From NCBI GenBank assembly GCA_035651595.1, contig DASRFJ010000211.1:1-36784 (forward strand): a stretch of 36,784 bases of DNA, read 5' to 3'. This DNA is from JAFARZ01 sp035651595. GTDB lineage: Bacteria; Actinomycetota; Actinomycetes; Streptosporangiales; Streptosporangiaceae. Shown here piece after piece: positions 23,294 to 31,587 of this stretch (the first letter of the stretch is position 1; each line of letters begins with the position of its first letter). Position numbers and translations under genes: made by a program. The notes under the pieces are model-generated. The model did not search any database. It was not told the origin of the DNA and was given only the letters and a program-made list of their open reading frames with translations.

Positions 23294-23950
23294 ATGACCC
23301 TCAACGTCGAAGAAATGATCATCGGAATCCTCGGCGGCACCGGTGACCAGGGGCGGGGCCTCGCCCGGCGGTTCGCGATGGCCGGCAATCGGGTGATCAT
23401 CGGCTCCCGGAGCGCGGAAAGAGCAAGAGCCGCCGCGACCGAAATCGGCCACGGGGTACAAGGTATGACAAATCAGGACACGGTCGGAGATGCACAGATT
23501 GTGATCGCAGCAGTGCCGTGGGAAGGCCACGCCGAACTGCTCGCCGCGCTGGCGCCACAGCTGGCAGGAAAGGTAGTCGTCGACTGCGTCAACCCGCTCG
23601 GTTTCGACTCCCGCGGCGCCTACTCGCTGTCCGTCGCCGAAGGCAGCGCGGCCCAGCAGGCCGCCGCCCTGCTGCCGCACAGCACGGTCGTCGCCGCGTT
23701 CCACCACGTGTCCGCCAAGCTGCTGCTGGACCCGGAGGTGGACGCCGTTGACCTGGACGTGCTCGTGCTCGGCGACGACCGGGAGGCCACCGACCTCGTC
23801 CAGACCCTGGCCGGCCGGATTCCCGGGGTACGCGGCATCTACGGCGGGCGCTTGCGCAACGCCGGCCAGATCGAGGCGCTGACCGCGAACCTGGTGTCGA
23901 TCAACCGGCGCTACAAGGCGCACGCCGGCCTGCGCATCACCGACATCTGA
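23294..23950 (+). CDS. fno: NADPH:coenzyme F420 oxidoreductase
   Basis: This encodes 218 residues. The start at 23294 has AGGA at 23283-23286. The enzyme transfers hydride between NADP(H) and F420. The N-terminal Rossmann motif is GILGGTGDQGRGLARRFAMAG, with GSRSAERA following the second strand to hold the NADP phosphate. Further family segments are VIAAVPWEGH, VVDCVNPLG, VVAAFHHVSAKLL and the C-terminal GIYGGRLRNAGQIEALTANLVSIN. The length matches the family (about 210-230). It shows the host makes F420. The next gene (panB) converges on it after 39 bp. Confidence 0.94.
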   Translation: MTLNVEEMIIGILGGTGDQGRGLARRFAMAGNRVIIGSRSAERARAAATEIGHGVQGMTNQDTVGDAQIVIAAVPWEGHAELLAALAPQLAGKVVVDCVNPLGFDSRGAYSLSVAEGSAAQQAAALLPHSTVVAAFHHVSAKLLLDPEVDAVDLDVLVLGDDREATDLVQTLAGRIPGVRGIYGGRLRNAGQIEALTANLVSINRRYKAHAGLRITDI

Positions 23951-23989
23951 CCGGCGGGCCCCCGGTGATGCGCAAGCACAGACCAAAAC

Positions 23990-24826
23990 TCACCGGTACG
24001 AGTGCGCCTCGTCGGGGAACGTGCCGGCCGCCACGTCCGAGGCGAACGCGGACGCCGCGTCCCGCAGCACGGACGCCACGGACGCGTACTGCTTGACGAA
24101 CTTCGCGGTGTGCGGCGACAGGCCCGCCATGTCCTGCCAGACCAGCACCTGGCCGTCACAAGAAGGCCCGGCGCCGATGCCGATCACCGGGATCGAGAGC
24201 GCCTCGGTCACCCGGGCCGCTAGCGAGGCGGGGACGCACTCGAGCACCACGGAGAACGCGCCGGCCGCCTGGAGCACCTTGGCGTCGTGCAGCAGACGCT
24301 CGCCGTCCTCGCCACGGCCCTGCACCTTGTACCCGCCGAAGGCGTTGACCGACTGCGGCGTGAGCCCGAGGTGCGCCATGACCGGGATGCCGGCCGACAC
24401 GAGGTCCTCGACCTGGTGTGCGACGCGGCGCCCGCCCTCCAGCTTGACGGCGTGTGCGCCGGCCTCCTTGAGGAACCGGGTCGCCGCGGCCAAGGCCGCG
24501 CTCGGCGACTCCTGGTACGAGCCGAACGGCAAGTCCGCGACCACCAGCGCCCGCTTCGTCGCCCGGACAACCGCCGCGGTGAGCGGGATCAGGTCGTCGA
24601 CCGTGACCGGGATCGTGCTGTCGTGGCCGTACACGACCATCGCGGCGGAGTCGCCGACCAGCAGCACGGGAATGCCGGTGCTGTCGAAGATCGAGGCGGT
24701 CAGTGCGTCGTAGGTGGTGAGCATCGGCCACTTCTCACCACGGGCCTTGGCTGCGGCCAGGTCACGGATAGTTACGCGCCGGCCACTCCCGGATCCTCCG
24801 TAGAGCCGCTCATCCTGCGCAGACAT
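23990..24826 (-). CDS. panB: 3-methyl-2-oxobutanoate hydroxymethyltransferase
   Basis: This encodes 278 residues. It adds a hydroxymethyl group from methylene-THF to ketoisovalerate, the first committed step to pantothenate and CoA. Family motifs in order are MLTTYDALTASIFD, LVGDSAAMVVYGHD (metal Asp), VVADLPFGSYQ, VKLEGG (metal Glu), VMAHLGLTPQSVNAFGGYKVQG, VLECVP and IPVIGIGAGPSCDGQVLVWQDM. The length and motif spacing are normal for the family. The first 20 residues are a Gly/Ser-rich non-conserved lead. It is not next to panC or panD. It is transcribed alone, divergent from the serine hydrolase gene. Confidence 0.97.
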   Translation of the reverse strand: MSAQDERLYGGSGSGRRVTIRDLAAAKARGEKWPMLTTYDALTASIFDSTGIPVLLVGDSAAMVVYGHDSTIPVTVDDLIPLTAAVVRATKRALVVADLPFGSYQESPSAALAAATRFLKEAGAHAVKLEGGRRVAHQVEDLVSAGIPVMAHLGLTPQSVNAFGGYKVQGRGEDGERLLHDAKVLQAAGAFSVVLECVPASLAARVTEALSIPVIGIGAGPSCDGQVLVWQDMAGLSPHTAKFVKQYASVASVLRDAASAFASDVAAGTFPDEAHSYR

Positions 24827-24906
24827 GAAAACCTCCAGCGTCTCGTGTCGCCCCTGTGGCGTACCCGGACACCCCGATTATCCCACGGCTCTGGAAGACT
24901 GAAACG

Positions 24907-26583
24907 GTGACGGACTACGCGGACATCGACGCGCTGGTAGCGGACTACCAGCGGCGCGGCAGCCAGCCGGGCCAGCCGGGGCTGGCGTACGGGATCGTGC
25001 GCGACGGCGAGCTGGTGCACACCGCCGGATTCGGCGAGCGCGACCTGGGCGGGCCGCCGCCGGACGCGGACACCGTGTTCCGCATCGCGTCGATGACCAA
25101 GAGCTTCACCGCCACCGCCGTGCTGCTGCTCCGCGACGAGGGCCTGCTGGCTCTGGACGACCCGGCCGAGCGGTACGTGCCCGAACTCCGCGGCTGGGCA
25201 ACGCCGGAAAGCACGCCGATTACGATCAGGCACCTGCTCACGATGACCGCCGGTTTCCCGACCGACGACCCGTGGGGGGACCGGCAGCAAGGGCTGCCGC
25301 TCGACGAGTTCGCGAAGCTCCTGGAGAACGGGGTGAGCTTCAACTGGGTGCCGGGAACCAGGTTCGAGTACTCCAACCTCGGCTACGCGATCCTCGGGCT
25401 GATCATCACCGCGGTGGCGGGCACGCCGTACAAGGACTTCGTCCGCGGCCGGCTGATGACCCCGCTCGGCATGGTCCGGTCCGGCTACGAGCCGCCCGCC
25501 GACGACAATCTGGCGCAGGGGTACCGTCGCGCGCCGGACGGCTGGGTGCCGGTCCCGCTGGACCCGTACGGCGCGTTCGCCCCGATGGGCGGCGTGTTCA
25601 CCTGCGTGCGGGACCTGGCGCGCTGGGTCGAAGGCTTCACCGCGGCGTTCTCATCAGAGCAAGAAGACCATCCGCTCGCGAAAGCAAGCCGCAGGGAGAT
25701 GCAGCTGCCGCAGATCCCGACCGGCTGGGACCGCCCGGCCGCCTTCCCGGCGGACGGCACCGTGACCGCGTACGGGTTCGGCCTGGCCATGGCCGACGAG
25801 TCCGGGCTCGGCCGGGTGGCGGGCCACGGCGGCGGCTATCCCGGATTCGGCTCCTACATGCGCTGGCACCTGGCCTCGGGGACCGGCGTGATCGCGCTCG
25901 GCAACAGCACCTATGCCCGGATGGGGCCGCTGTCCGCCCGGATCCTGCACGCCGTGCTCAAGAGCGCGCAACACGGCCCGCAGCCCTGGCCGCGGACGCT
26001 GACCGCCCGCGACGCGATCACCGCGCTGCTGACCTCCTGGGACGACGCCGCGGCGGACCGGCTGTTCACGCCCAACGTCGCGCTCGACGCCCCGTACCCG
26101 GAACGGCGGGACGCGATCGCCTTGGTCAAAGAGCGCATCGGCGAATTCCGCGCGAGTGACCGCACCGCACAGCACGACACGCCGGCGCACTGCCGCTGGT
26201 GGCTGGCCGGCGAGCGCGGCACGGTCCAGGTGCAGATCCAGCTCAACCCGGAGCGGCCGCCGCGGATCCAGTCGCTGAACCTGGCCGTTCCGCCGGAGCC
26301 CGGCTCCCCGCTCGGCGCGGCGCTCGACGCCGTGCTGTCCTGGTTCGACGGCACCGGACCCGCGCCCGGGTCCGTGGCCGAGGTCGCGGACGCGGCGCTG
26401 CTCGAGCGGCGGCTCCGGTCCGCGGCCGCGTGGGCCGGCCGCTGCGCCCTGACCGCGTACACCGCGGGCAACGGAACCAGCACCGTCACCGCGGAACTGA
26501 CCGGCGAGCACGCCACGCTGACCCTCTCGGTGACCATCGATCCCGCAACCGGAAAGCTGCTGACCGCGGACGTTGCCAGCTAA
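24907..26583 (+). CDS. serine beta-lactamase-like hydrolase (class C / DD-peptidase fold)
   Basis: This encodes 558 residues from the GTG at 24907, preferred because GGAAG lies at 24893-24897. A GTG 51 bp upstream has no ribosome site. The SxxK motif is SMTK (residues about 74-77), the YxN motif is YSN in FEYSNLGYAI, and the third motif is the HGGG of GHGGGYPGF. About 170 C-terminal residues after the catalytic domain form a separate alpha+beta region. There is no signal peptide or lipobox, so it is cytosolic and more likely an esterase or peptidase than an antibiotic-degrading enzyme. The downstream efflux operon begins within 110 bp. Confidence 0.9.
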   Translation: MTDYADIDALVADYQRRGSQPGQPGLAYGIVRDGELVHTAGFGERDLGGPPPDADTVFRIASMTKSFTATAVLLLRDEGLLALDDPAERYVPELRGWATPESTPITIRHLLTMTAGFPTDDPWGDRQQGLPLDEFAKLLENGVSFNWVPGTRFEYSNLGYAILGLIITAVAGTPYKDFVRGRLMTPLGMVRSGYEPPADDNLAQGYRRAPDGWVPVPLDPYGAFAPMGGVFTCVRDLARWVEGFTAAFSSEQEDHPLAKASRREMQLPQIPTGWDRPAAFPADGTVTAYGFGLAMADESGLGRVAGHGGGYPGFGSYMRWHLASGTGVIALGNSTYARMGPLSARILHAVLKSAQHGPQPWPRTLTARDAITALLTSWDDAAADRLFTPNVALDAPYPERRDAIALVKERIGEFRASDRTAQHDTPAHCRWWLAGERGTVQVQIQLNPERPPRIQSLNLAVPPEPGSPLGAALDAVLSWFDGTGPAPGSVAEVADAALLERRLRSAAAWAGRCALTAYTAGNGTSTVTAELTGEHATLTLSVTIDPATGKLLTADVAS

Positions 26584-26599
26584 TGTGACTCAGGTCACA
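26584..26599 (+). promoter_or_regulatory. Crp/GlxR-type binding site
   Basis: TGTGACTCAGGTCACA is an exact match to TGTGA-N6-TCACA, the Crp/GlxR consensus, with perfect 6-base arms. It begins right after the hydrolase stop codon and lies upstream of the efflux promoter. Confidence 0.6.
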
Positions 26600-26617
26600 T
26601 CCGTCTCGACCCGGAAA

Positions 26618-26650
26618 TATATATCGATACGGGAGTGTTCCGTATCGATA
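26618..26650 (+). promoter_or_regulatory. -10 region and TetR-type operator of the efflux operon
   Basis: Eleven-base perfect arms tatcgatacgg (26622-26632) and ccgtatcgata (26640-26650) are separated by 7 bp. A TATATA -10 candidate (26618-26623) overlaps the left arm. It lies 42 bp before the transporter start, and the TetR gene at the end of the operon is the obvious ligand. Confidence 0.75.
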
Positions 26651-26692
26651 GCTTCAACGGGTAACGGTGGGACGGACGTAAAGAAGGTAGCG

Positions 26693-28273
26693 ATGAACGC
26701 GGAAACCATCCAGCGCAGGCGCTGGGTCATCCTCGGCGTGCTGATCGTCGGCCTGCTCGCCATCGTGATCGACAACACGGTGCTGAACGTGGCGCTGAAG
26801 ACGATCGCGGAGCCGCACGGCGGCCTCGGCGCCAGCCAGAGCCAGCTTGAGTGGGCGATCAACTCTTACACGCTGGTCTTCGCCGGCCTGCTGTTCACGT
26901 TCGGCGTGATCGGCGACAAGGTCGGCCGCAAGCGCATGCTCATGATCGGGCTTGCGCTTTTCGGCATCGCGAGCCTGCTCAGCGCGTACTCGCGCAGTCC
27001 GGAGCAGTTGATCTTCGCGAGGGCCGCGATGGGCCTGGGCGGCGCGGCGGTCATGCCGCAGACCCTGTCCATCATCTCGAACGTCTTCGAGCCCGGCGAG
27101 CGGGCGCGGGCGATCGGACTGTGGGCGATGGCGGTCGGCATCGGCGTCGCCACCGGACCAATCCTCGGCGGTCTGCTGCTTGCTCACTTCTGGTGGGGCT
27201 CGGTCTTCCTGATCAACGTCCCGGTGACCGTGGCGGGCGGGATCGCGGCCGCGATACTGATCCCGGAGTCGAAGAACGCCAACGCCGGCCGCATCGACTA
27301 CGCCGGCGTGCTGCTGTCCATCGCGGGCCTGATCCTGCTGGTGTTCGGCATCGTCCAGGGCGGCGACAAGGGCTCGTGGGTCCACCTCGACGTGCTCGGC
27401 CCGATCGTCGGCGGCCTGGCCGTGCTCGCGGCCTTCGCCTGGTACGAGAGCCGCATCGAGCACCCCTCGCTTGACGTGCGGCTGTTCAAGGACCGTCGGC
27501 TGTCGGCGTCGGTCGGCGCGCTCGCGCTGGTCTTCTTCGGCATGGGCGGGGTCTTCTTCTTCACCAGCTTTTATCTGCAGAACGTCAGGGGTTACACGGC
27601 ACTGGACGCTGGCTTGCTCACCGTGCCCTTCGCCGTCGGGCAGCTCCTGCTGTCTCCGCGCAGCGCCACGCTGGTCCGCCAGCACGGCGCCAAGGTGGTC
27701 GGCGCGACCGGCATGATTGTGATGGCCGCGGCCATAGCGGGATATGCGGTGCTGGGCGTCAGCACACCGATCTGGGTGCTTGGTGCGCTGTACTTCGTCC
27801 AGGGCGCGGCGATCGGCGTGTCCATGCCGGCCGCGACGGCGGCGGTCATGGACGTGCTGCCGCGGGAGCGGGCCGGTGCGGGCTCGGCGCTGACCAACAC
27901 GGCACGCCAGGTCGCGGTGGCGCTCAGCGTCGCGGTGCTCGGCTCGATCCTGGCCGAGTTCTACCGCAACTCGCTGAATCCCTCGCTGAGCCACCTGCCG
28001 GCCGCGGCCCGGGGCGCGGCTAGCTCGTCGATCACGGCGACCCAGGCGGTCGCGCAGCAGCTCGGCAAGGCCGGCCAGCCGCTGCTGGCCCCGGCGAACA
28101 CCTCGTTCGTGCACGCGATGCACTACACGACGCTGGTCGCGGCGGCGCTCGCGCTGCTCGGCGGCCTGGTGGTGCTCCGCTGGATGCCGGGCAAGCCGAA
28201 GGCTAGTGTCGAAGATGTCGAACTGGCCCTCATAGCCGAAGAGGTGCAGCCAGATGAAGTCCGCAGTAGCTGA
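26693..28273 (+). CDS. DHA2-type MFS drug efflux transporter
   Basis: This encodes 526 residues from the ATG at 26693 (AGAAGG at 26682-26687). Fourteen hydrophobic segments are consistent with the DHA2 (EmrB/QacA) group. Family marks are DNTVLNVALKTI in helix 1, GDKVGRKRMLMIGL (motif A) in the 2-3 loop, the Arg of FARAAMGLGGAAVMPQTLSII in helix 4, and the motif C segment GLWAMAVGIGVATGPILGGLL in helix 5. It expels lipophilic or cationic compounds using the proton gradient. The TetR gene overlaps its 3' end by 20 bp and a palindromic operator precedes it, so it is almost certainly inducible. Confidence 0.95.
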   Translation: MNAETIQRRRWVILGVLIVGLLAIVIDNTVLNVALKTIAEPHGGLGASQSQLEWAINSYTLVFAGLLFTFGVIGDKVGRKRMLMIGLALFGIASLLSAYSRSPEQLIFARAAMGLGGAAVMPQTLSIISNVFEPGERARAIGLWAMAVGIGVATGPILGGLLLAHFWWGSVFLINVPVTVAGGIAAAILIPESKNANAGRIDYAGVLLSIAGLILLVFGIVQGGDKGSWVHLDVLGPIVGGLAVLAAFAWYESRIEHPSLDVRLFKDRRLSASVGALALVFFGMGGVFFFTSFYLQNVRGYTALDAGLLTVPFAVGQLLLSPRSATLVRQHGAKVVGATGMIVMAAAIAGYAVLGVSTPIWVLGALYFVQGAAIGVSMPAATAAVMDVLPRERAGAGSALTNTARQVAVALSVAVLGSILAEFYRNSLNPSLSHLPAAARGAASSSITATQAVAQQLGKAGQPLLAPANTSFVHAMHYTTLVAAALALLGGLVVLRWMPGKPKASVEDVELALIAEEVQPDEVRSS

Positions 28274-28862
28274 AGTCGCAGAGCAGGTCAGGAAGCCTGG
28301 CCGGCCGCGCAGCGAGCAGGCGGAGCAGGCCATCATCGACGCCACGCTCGAGCTGTTCGGCGAGCGTGGCGTCGAGGGCGTGTGCGTGGAGGCCGTCGCG
28401 GCGCGAGCCGGCGTCGGCAAGGCGACGATCTACCGGCGCTGGTCGAGCAAGGAAGACCTGCTGATCGCGGCGCTGGGCTCGCTCAAGTCGCCGCTGCCGG
28501 AGCCGCGCGGCGAGTCGGTGCGCGATGACCTGGTCCTGTTGCTCGCGGCGATGATCAGGGACGCGTCCGACCCAAGGTACATGCGCCAGTTCGCGATGCT
28601 GCACGGCGAGGCCTCGCAGTATCCGCGGGTGCTGGCCAGGTACACCGAGACGGTCGTCGAGCCGCGTCGCGAGGTGATCAGGTCGGTGCTGCGCCGCGGC
28701 ATCGCGACCGGTGAGCTGCGCGCCGACCTCGATATCGAGATCGCGATGCTGTCGCTGACCGGCGCGGTGATCTCCCGCGGCAAGCACGACCCGTGCCCGC
28801 CCGCGCCCGAGTTCGCGCCCAAGATCGTGCACGAGCTGATGCACGGCTTCGCCCCCCGCTGA
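28254..28862 (+). CDS. TetR family transcriptional regulator
   Basis: This encodes 202 residues. The N-terminal DNA-binding domain (about 20-65) has the typical sequence AIIDATLELFGERGVEGVCVEAVAARAGVGKATIYRRWSSKEDLL. The C-terminal ligand domain carries REVIRSVLRRGIATGELRADLDIEIAM, as in the TetR_C group of efflux repressors. It starts inside the transporter gene (20-bp overlap), so it is translated from the same message and probably represses that operon through the 26622-26650 palindrome. Confidence 0.95.
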   Translation: MKSAVAEVAEQVRKPGRPRSEQAEQAIIDATLELFGERGVEGVCVEAVAARAGVGKATIYRRWSSKEDLLIAALGSLKSPLPEPRGESVRDDLVLLLAAMIRDASDPRYMRQFAMLHGEASQYPRVLARYTETVVEPRREVIRSVLRRGIATGELRADLDIEIAMLSLTGAVISRGKHDPCPPAPEFAPKIVHELMHGFAPR

Positions 28863-28876
28863 GTGAGCTATCGGCC

Positions 28877-28945
28877 AGGGGGGTCCGGGGGCCACGCACC
28901 CCCCGCGCGCGTCGGTCCGCAGGGGGCTTCGGGGGCCACGCACCC
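28877..28945 (+). repeat. G-tract palindromic repeat, two diverged copies
   Basis: Two copies lie 44 bp apart and share the exact 15-mer gggggccacgcaccc (28887-28901 and 28931-28945), each preceded by a G5-6 tract. In copy 1 the G6 at 28878-28883 can pair with the C6 at 28899-28904. It starts 15 bp after the TetR stop and is a likely terminator. The rest of 28863-29086 contains a gcacgg/ccgtgc hairpin (29001-29017). Confidence 0.75.
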
Positions 28946-29086
28946 GGAGGGCAGGTCGCGCTCGCCTGGGTCTGCGGCCCGCGGTGGCGATGTGCGGTTT
29001 GCACGGCTGGGCCGTGCGCTCTGCATGAGCAGGTGGTGTCCTGTGCCAGTTACGCGACCGGTGGCCGGCGGCACACACTGGATCAG

Positions 29087-29479
29087 ATGATCAGGGTTCT
29101 TGTCGCCGAAGACGAGACCGTGATGCGCGATACCCTCGTCGCGCTGCTCGGCCTGGAGGCGGACATCGAGGTTGCGGTCGCGGTGGCGGCGGGCGATGAG
29201 GTCGTCTCAGCCGCCGTCAAACACCGGCCAGATGTCGCGGTGCTCGATGTCGGCATGCCGGGCCTGGATGGCATATCCGCGGCGGACCGGCTGGCAGGCC
29301 GGGTGCCCGGCTGCCGCGTGCTGATCTTCACCGGCATGGCCGCGCCCGCCACCGTTGCCGCGGCGCTACGCGCCGGAGTATCCGGCTACCTGCTCAAGGA
29401 CGGCTCCGCCAGCGAGCTGATCGCCGCGGTCCGCGCGGTCGCCAACGGCGAGCGATTCATGGACGCCCGGCTGGGCTAG
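29087..29479 (+). CDS. response regulator receiver, DNA-binding domain absent
   Basis: This encodes 130 residues with a complete receiver domain: acidic pair E8-D9, phospho-acceptor D54 in VLDVGMPGLDG, T82 in LIFTG and K104 in GYLLKDG. The sequence is of the NarL/DesR type, in which ...AVANGERFMDARL normally leads into a LuxR-type HTH of about 65 residues. Here a TAG ends the frame at that point. No HTH is encoded downstream on this strand, because the kinase gene lies there in the opposite direction. It is therefore probably truncated, although single-domain regulators do exist. Confidence 0.85.
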   Translation: MIRVLVAEDETVMRDTLVALLGLEADIEVAVAVAAGDEVVSAAVKHRPDVAVLDVGMPGLDGISAADRLAGRVPGCRVLIFTGMAAPATVAAALRAGVSGYLLKDGSASELIAAVRAVANGERFMDARLG

Positions 29480-31486
29480 CGGCACGTGGGCGGTGAGCTC
29501 GAACAGCCCGCCAGCCGAGCGGCTCTCCAGCCATCCGCCCGCCGACCGCACCCGGGCGGTGAGGTTGGCGAGCCCGCATCCGCCGCTGCCCGCGGGCTGG
29601 TCCTCGGGCGGCGCCGGCACGCCGTTGTTCGTGATGCGCAGCCGCAGCGCCTGTTCGCCGGCGGTCACCTCGACGGTGCATGCGGTCGCCTTGCTGTGCC
29701 GCAGGATGTTGGTCACCGCCTCGCGCAGCACCGGAGCGAGCACGTCACCGGCCGCGGCGGGCAGCGGGCCGCCCGGGATGTCCGCGCTCACCGTCAGCCC
29801 GGCCGAGGTGAGGATCTGGGTGGCGGCGGTCAGTTCACCGTGCAGCGACAGCCGTCCGCCCTCCCCGGTCACCTGGCGGATGTCGGCCCGCGCCGCGGCG
29901 CAGATCCGGCTCATCTCGTCCAGTTCGGCGACGGCGCGGGTGTCGTCGCGGCCGATCAGCGCCCCGATGAGGTCGGCCTTCAGTGCGATCGCGGACAGGC
30001 CGAGCCCGAGCAGGTCGTGCACGTCGCGGGCCACTCGCAGCCGCTCCCGTACCGCGGCCATCCGGGCCAGCTCACCGCGCAGCTCCTCCAGCTGGCGGGC
30101 CAGCCCGGCCAGCCGGGACAGCCCGTACACCATCAGGCCGACCCCGGCGGTGATCGCGGCGGTCATCAGCGTCAGCGGAATCTGCTGGCTCGTCGGCACG
30201 GTGTTGCCCCGCAGTGACAGGACCGTATAGAGCACCGGGTAGCTGACCGACACCGCCGCGTATCCGGCCCACCGCCAGGAACCAGGCACGAGCAGCAGCA
30301 TCGATCCGGCCAGGAACGGGCCGGTGAAGCCGATATACGCCCAGACGAACGGCAACAGGAACGCATACACCAGCAGCGCCTGGAGCGTCAGCGTGACCGG
30401 CCAGGCTCGCGGCAGCCGCCCGTTCCGCGCGGCGCCCGAATGGTACAGCTGGAGCGCGAAGGCCAGCGCCATGGCGCTGATCGCGACGGCCGTCAGACCC
30501 GGGCTGTACTTGGCCTGGAGCGTGTAACCGCTGTTCTCCACCGCGAACATCGTCAGCACCCCGACCAGCACCGCCCACGCCAGCCGCCCGCCGATGGCCA
30601 CGCCGGCCGGCGCCGCGATCGGTTCTCTGCGGTCCAGCGCGCTGTCGTCGGCCGCGAGCGCCCGCGCTCGCGCGACCGCTTCCCTTGCCGCGATGCCCGC
30701 CGCCGCCATCGCGCCGCGCGCCGCGGCCCCGTCGCGCGGCAGGGACCGCCGCGCCAGCTCCGCTTGCGCCGCGACACCGGCCAGGCGCTCGCCGACCGCG
30801 GCCTGCAGCGACTGGGCCGCGCGCAGCCGCTCGCGCGCGACGGCCAGGTCGGCCGCCTGCCGTCGCGCGTGCTCCACCTCGCCGAGGATCTGAGTCAGGC
30901 GGAGCATGCCGAACGACAGCAGCGCGTCGTCCACGTAGTACGACACGATGTACAGCAGGGCGAACCACGTCGGTGTCACCGGCAGTCCGGTCACGGCCGT
31001 CCGCACCGTGACTTCGGCGGCCAGCAGCGCGGCCGCGAGCAGCCATGACTTGCGGCCAGGCACGGTCAGCAGCACCAGCGTGGCGAGCAGCCCGCCGATG
31101 CCGACCTGCCACTGCTTGCCGAACAGCGCGAACGGCAGCCAGGTCAGCACCGCCTGCACCGCCAGCGCTTGCCAGCGGTACCGGTGGAGGAAGGTCCGGC
31201 CGCGCGCGAACGCGTACAGCAGCGGTATCGCGAACAAGGCAACGGTAAACGGCACCTCGCCGGACGTCCCGGACGTCACGTTGTCCGACACCCGCGCGGC
31301 GAGCAGCAGCGACATGCCGCCCACGGTGAACCCTGCCGCGCGCCGCTGCGCGCTGGAGGCCACCCCGGAACCGGCGAACCGGTACATATGCACCACTATG
31401 GCCCCGGCCAGGACCGGCGGCAACCGGCAAAGCTCGTCAGCCGCGCAGGATGTGCAGAATGCACCCGCGCAGGATGCAGTCCCCAC
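29366..31486 (-). CDS. duplicated sensor histidine kinase (degenerate plus active module)
   Basis: This encodes 706 residues. Residues about 20-200 hold several membrane helices, followed by a HisKA_3-like helix (RERLRAAQSLQAAVG) in which the phospho-His is Gln228 and no ATPase domain follows. A second membrane block (about 295-455) leads to an intact HisKA_3 motif with His490 (RLRVARDVHDLLGLGLS). The HATPase domain follows, with REAVTNILRHSKAT (N box) and GGCGLANLTARV (G box). The last 38 codons run antisense through the response regulator gene, and the natural end seems to be near HVPLA. A later start at 31387 is possible. Confidence 0.85.
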   Translation of the reverse strand: MGTASCAGAFCTSCAADELCRLPPVLAGAIVVHMYRFAGSGVASSAQRRAAGFTVGGMSLLLAARVSDNVTSGTSGEVPFTVALFAIPLLYAFARGRTFLHRYRWQALAVQAVLTWLPFALFGKQWQVGIGGLLATLVLLTVPGRKSWLLAAALLAAEVTVRTAVTGLPVTPTWFALLYIVSYYVDDALLSFGMLRLTQILGEVEHARRQAADLAVARERLRAAQSLQAAVGERLAGVAAQAELARRSLPRDGAAARGAMAAAGIAAREAVARARALAADDSALDRREPIAAPAGVAIGGRLAWAVLVGVLTMFAVENSGYTLQAKYSPGLTAVAISAMALAFALQLYHSGAARNGRLPRAWPVTLTLQALLVYAFLLPFVWAYIGFTGPFLAGSMLLLVPGSWRWAGYAAVSVSYPVLYTVLSLRGNTVPTSQQIPLTLMTAAITAGVGLMVYGLSRLAGLARQLEELRGELARMAAVRERLRVARDVHDLLGLGLSAIALKADLIGALIGRDDTRAVAELDEMSRICAAARADIRQVTGEGGRLSLHGELTAATQILTSAGLTVSADIPGGPLPAAAGDVLAPVLREAVTNILRHSKATACTVEVTAGEQALRLRITNNGVPAPPEDQPAGSGGCGLANLTARVRSAGGWLESRSAGGLFELTAHVPLAQPGVHESLAVGDRADRGDQLAGGAVLEQVAGYSGA

Positions 31487-31587
31487 GTCGACCGCGCGGT
31501 GAACGCCATGTCAAAGCGGTGACTGTGACACTACCTGGCCGGCGGCGGTGCGCTCGACACTTGGCATACCGGCGAAGGGAGGAACCC

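Noticed and set aside
24856..24906. Earlier GTG start for the serine hydrolase
   Set aside because: There is no ribosome site before 24856, and the extra 17 residues are not a signal peptide; 24907 has GGAAG at good spacing.
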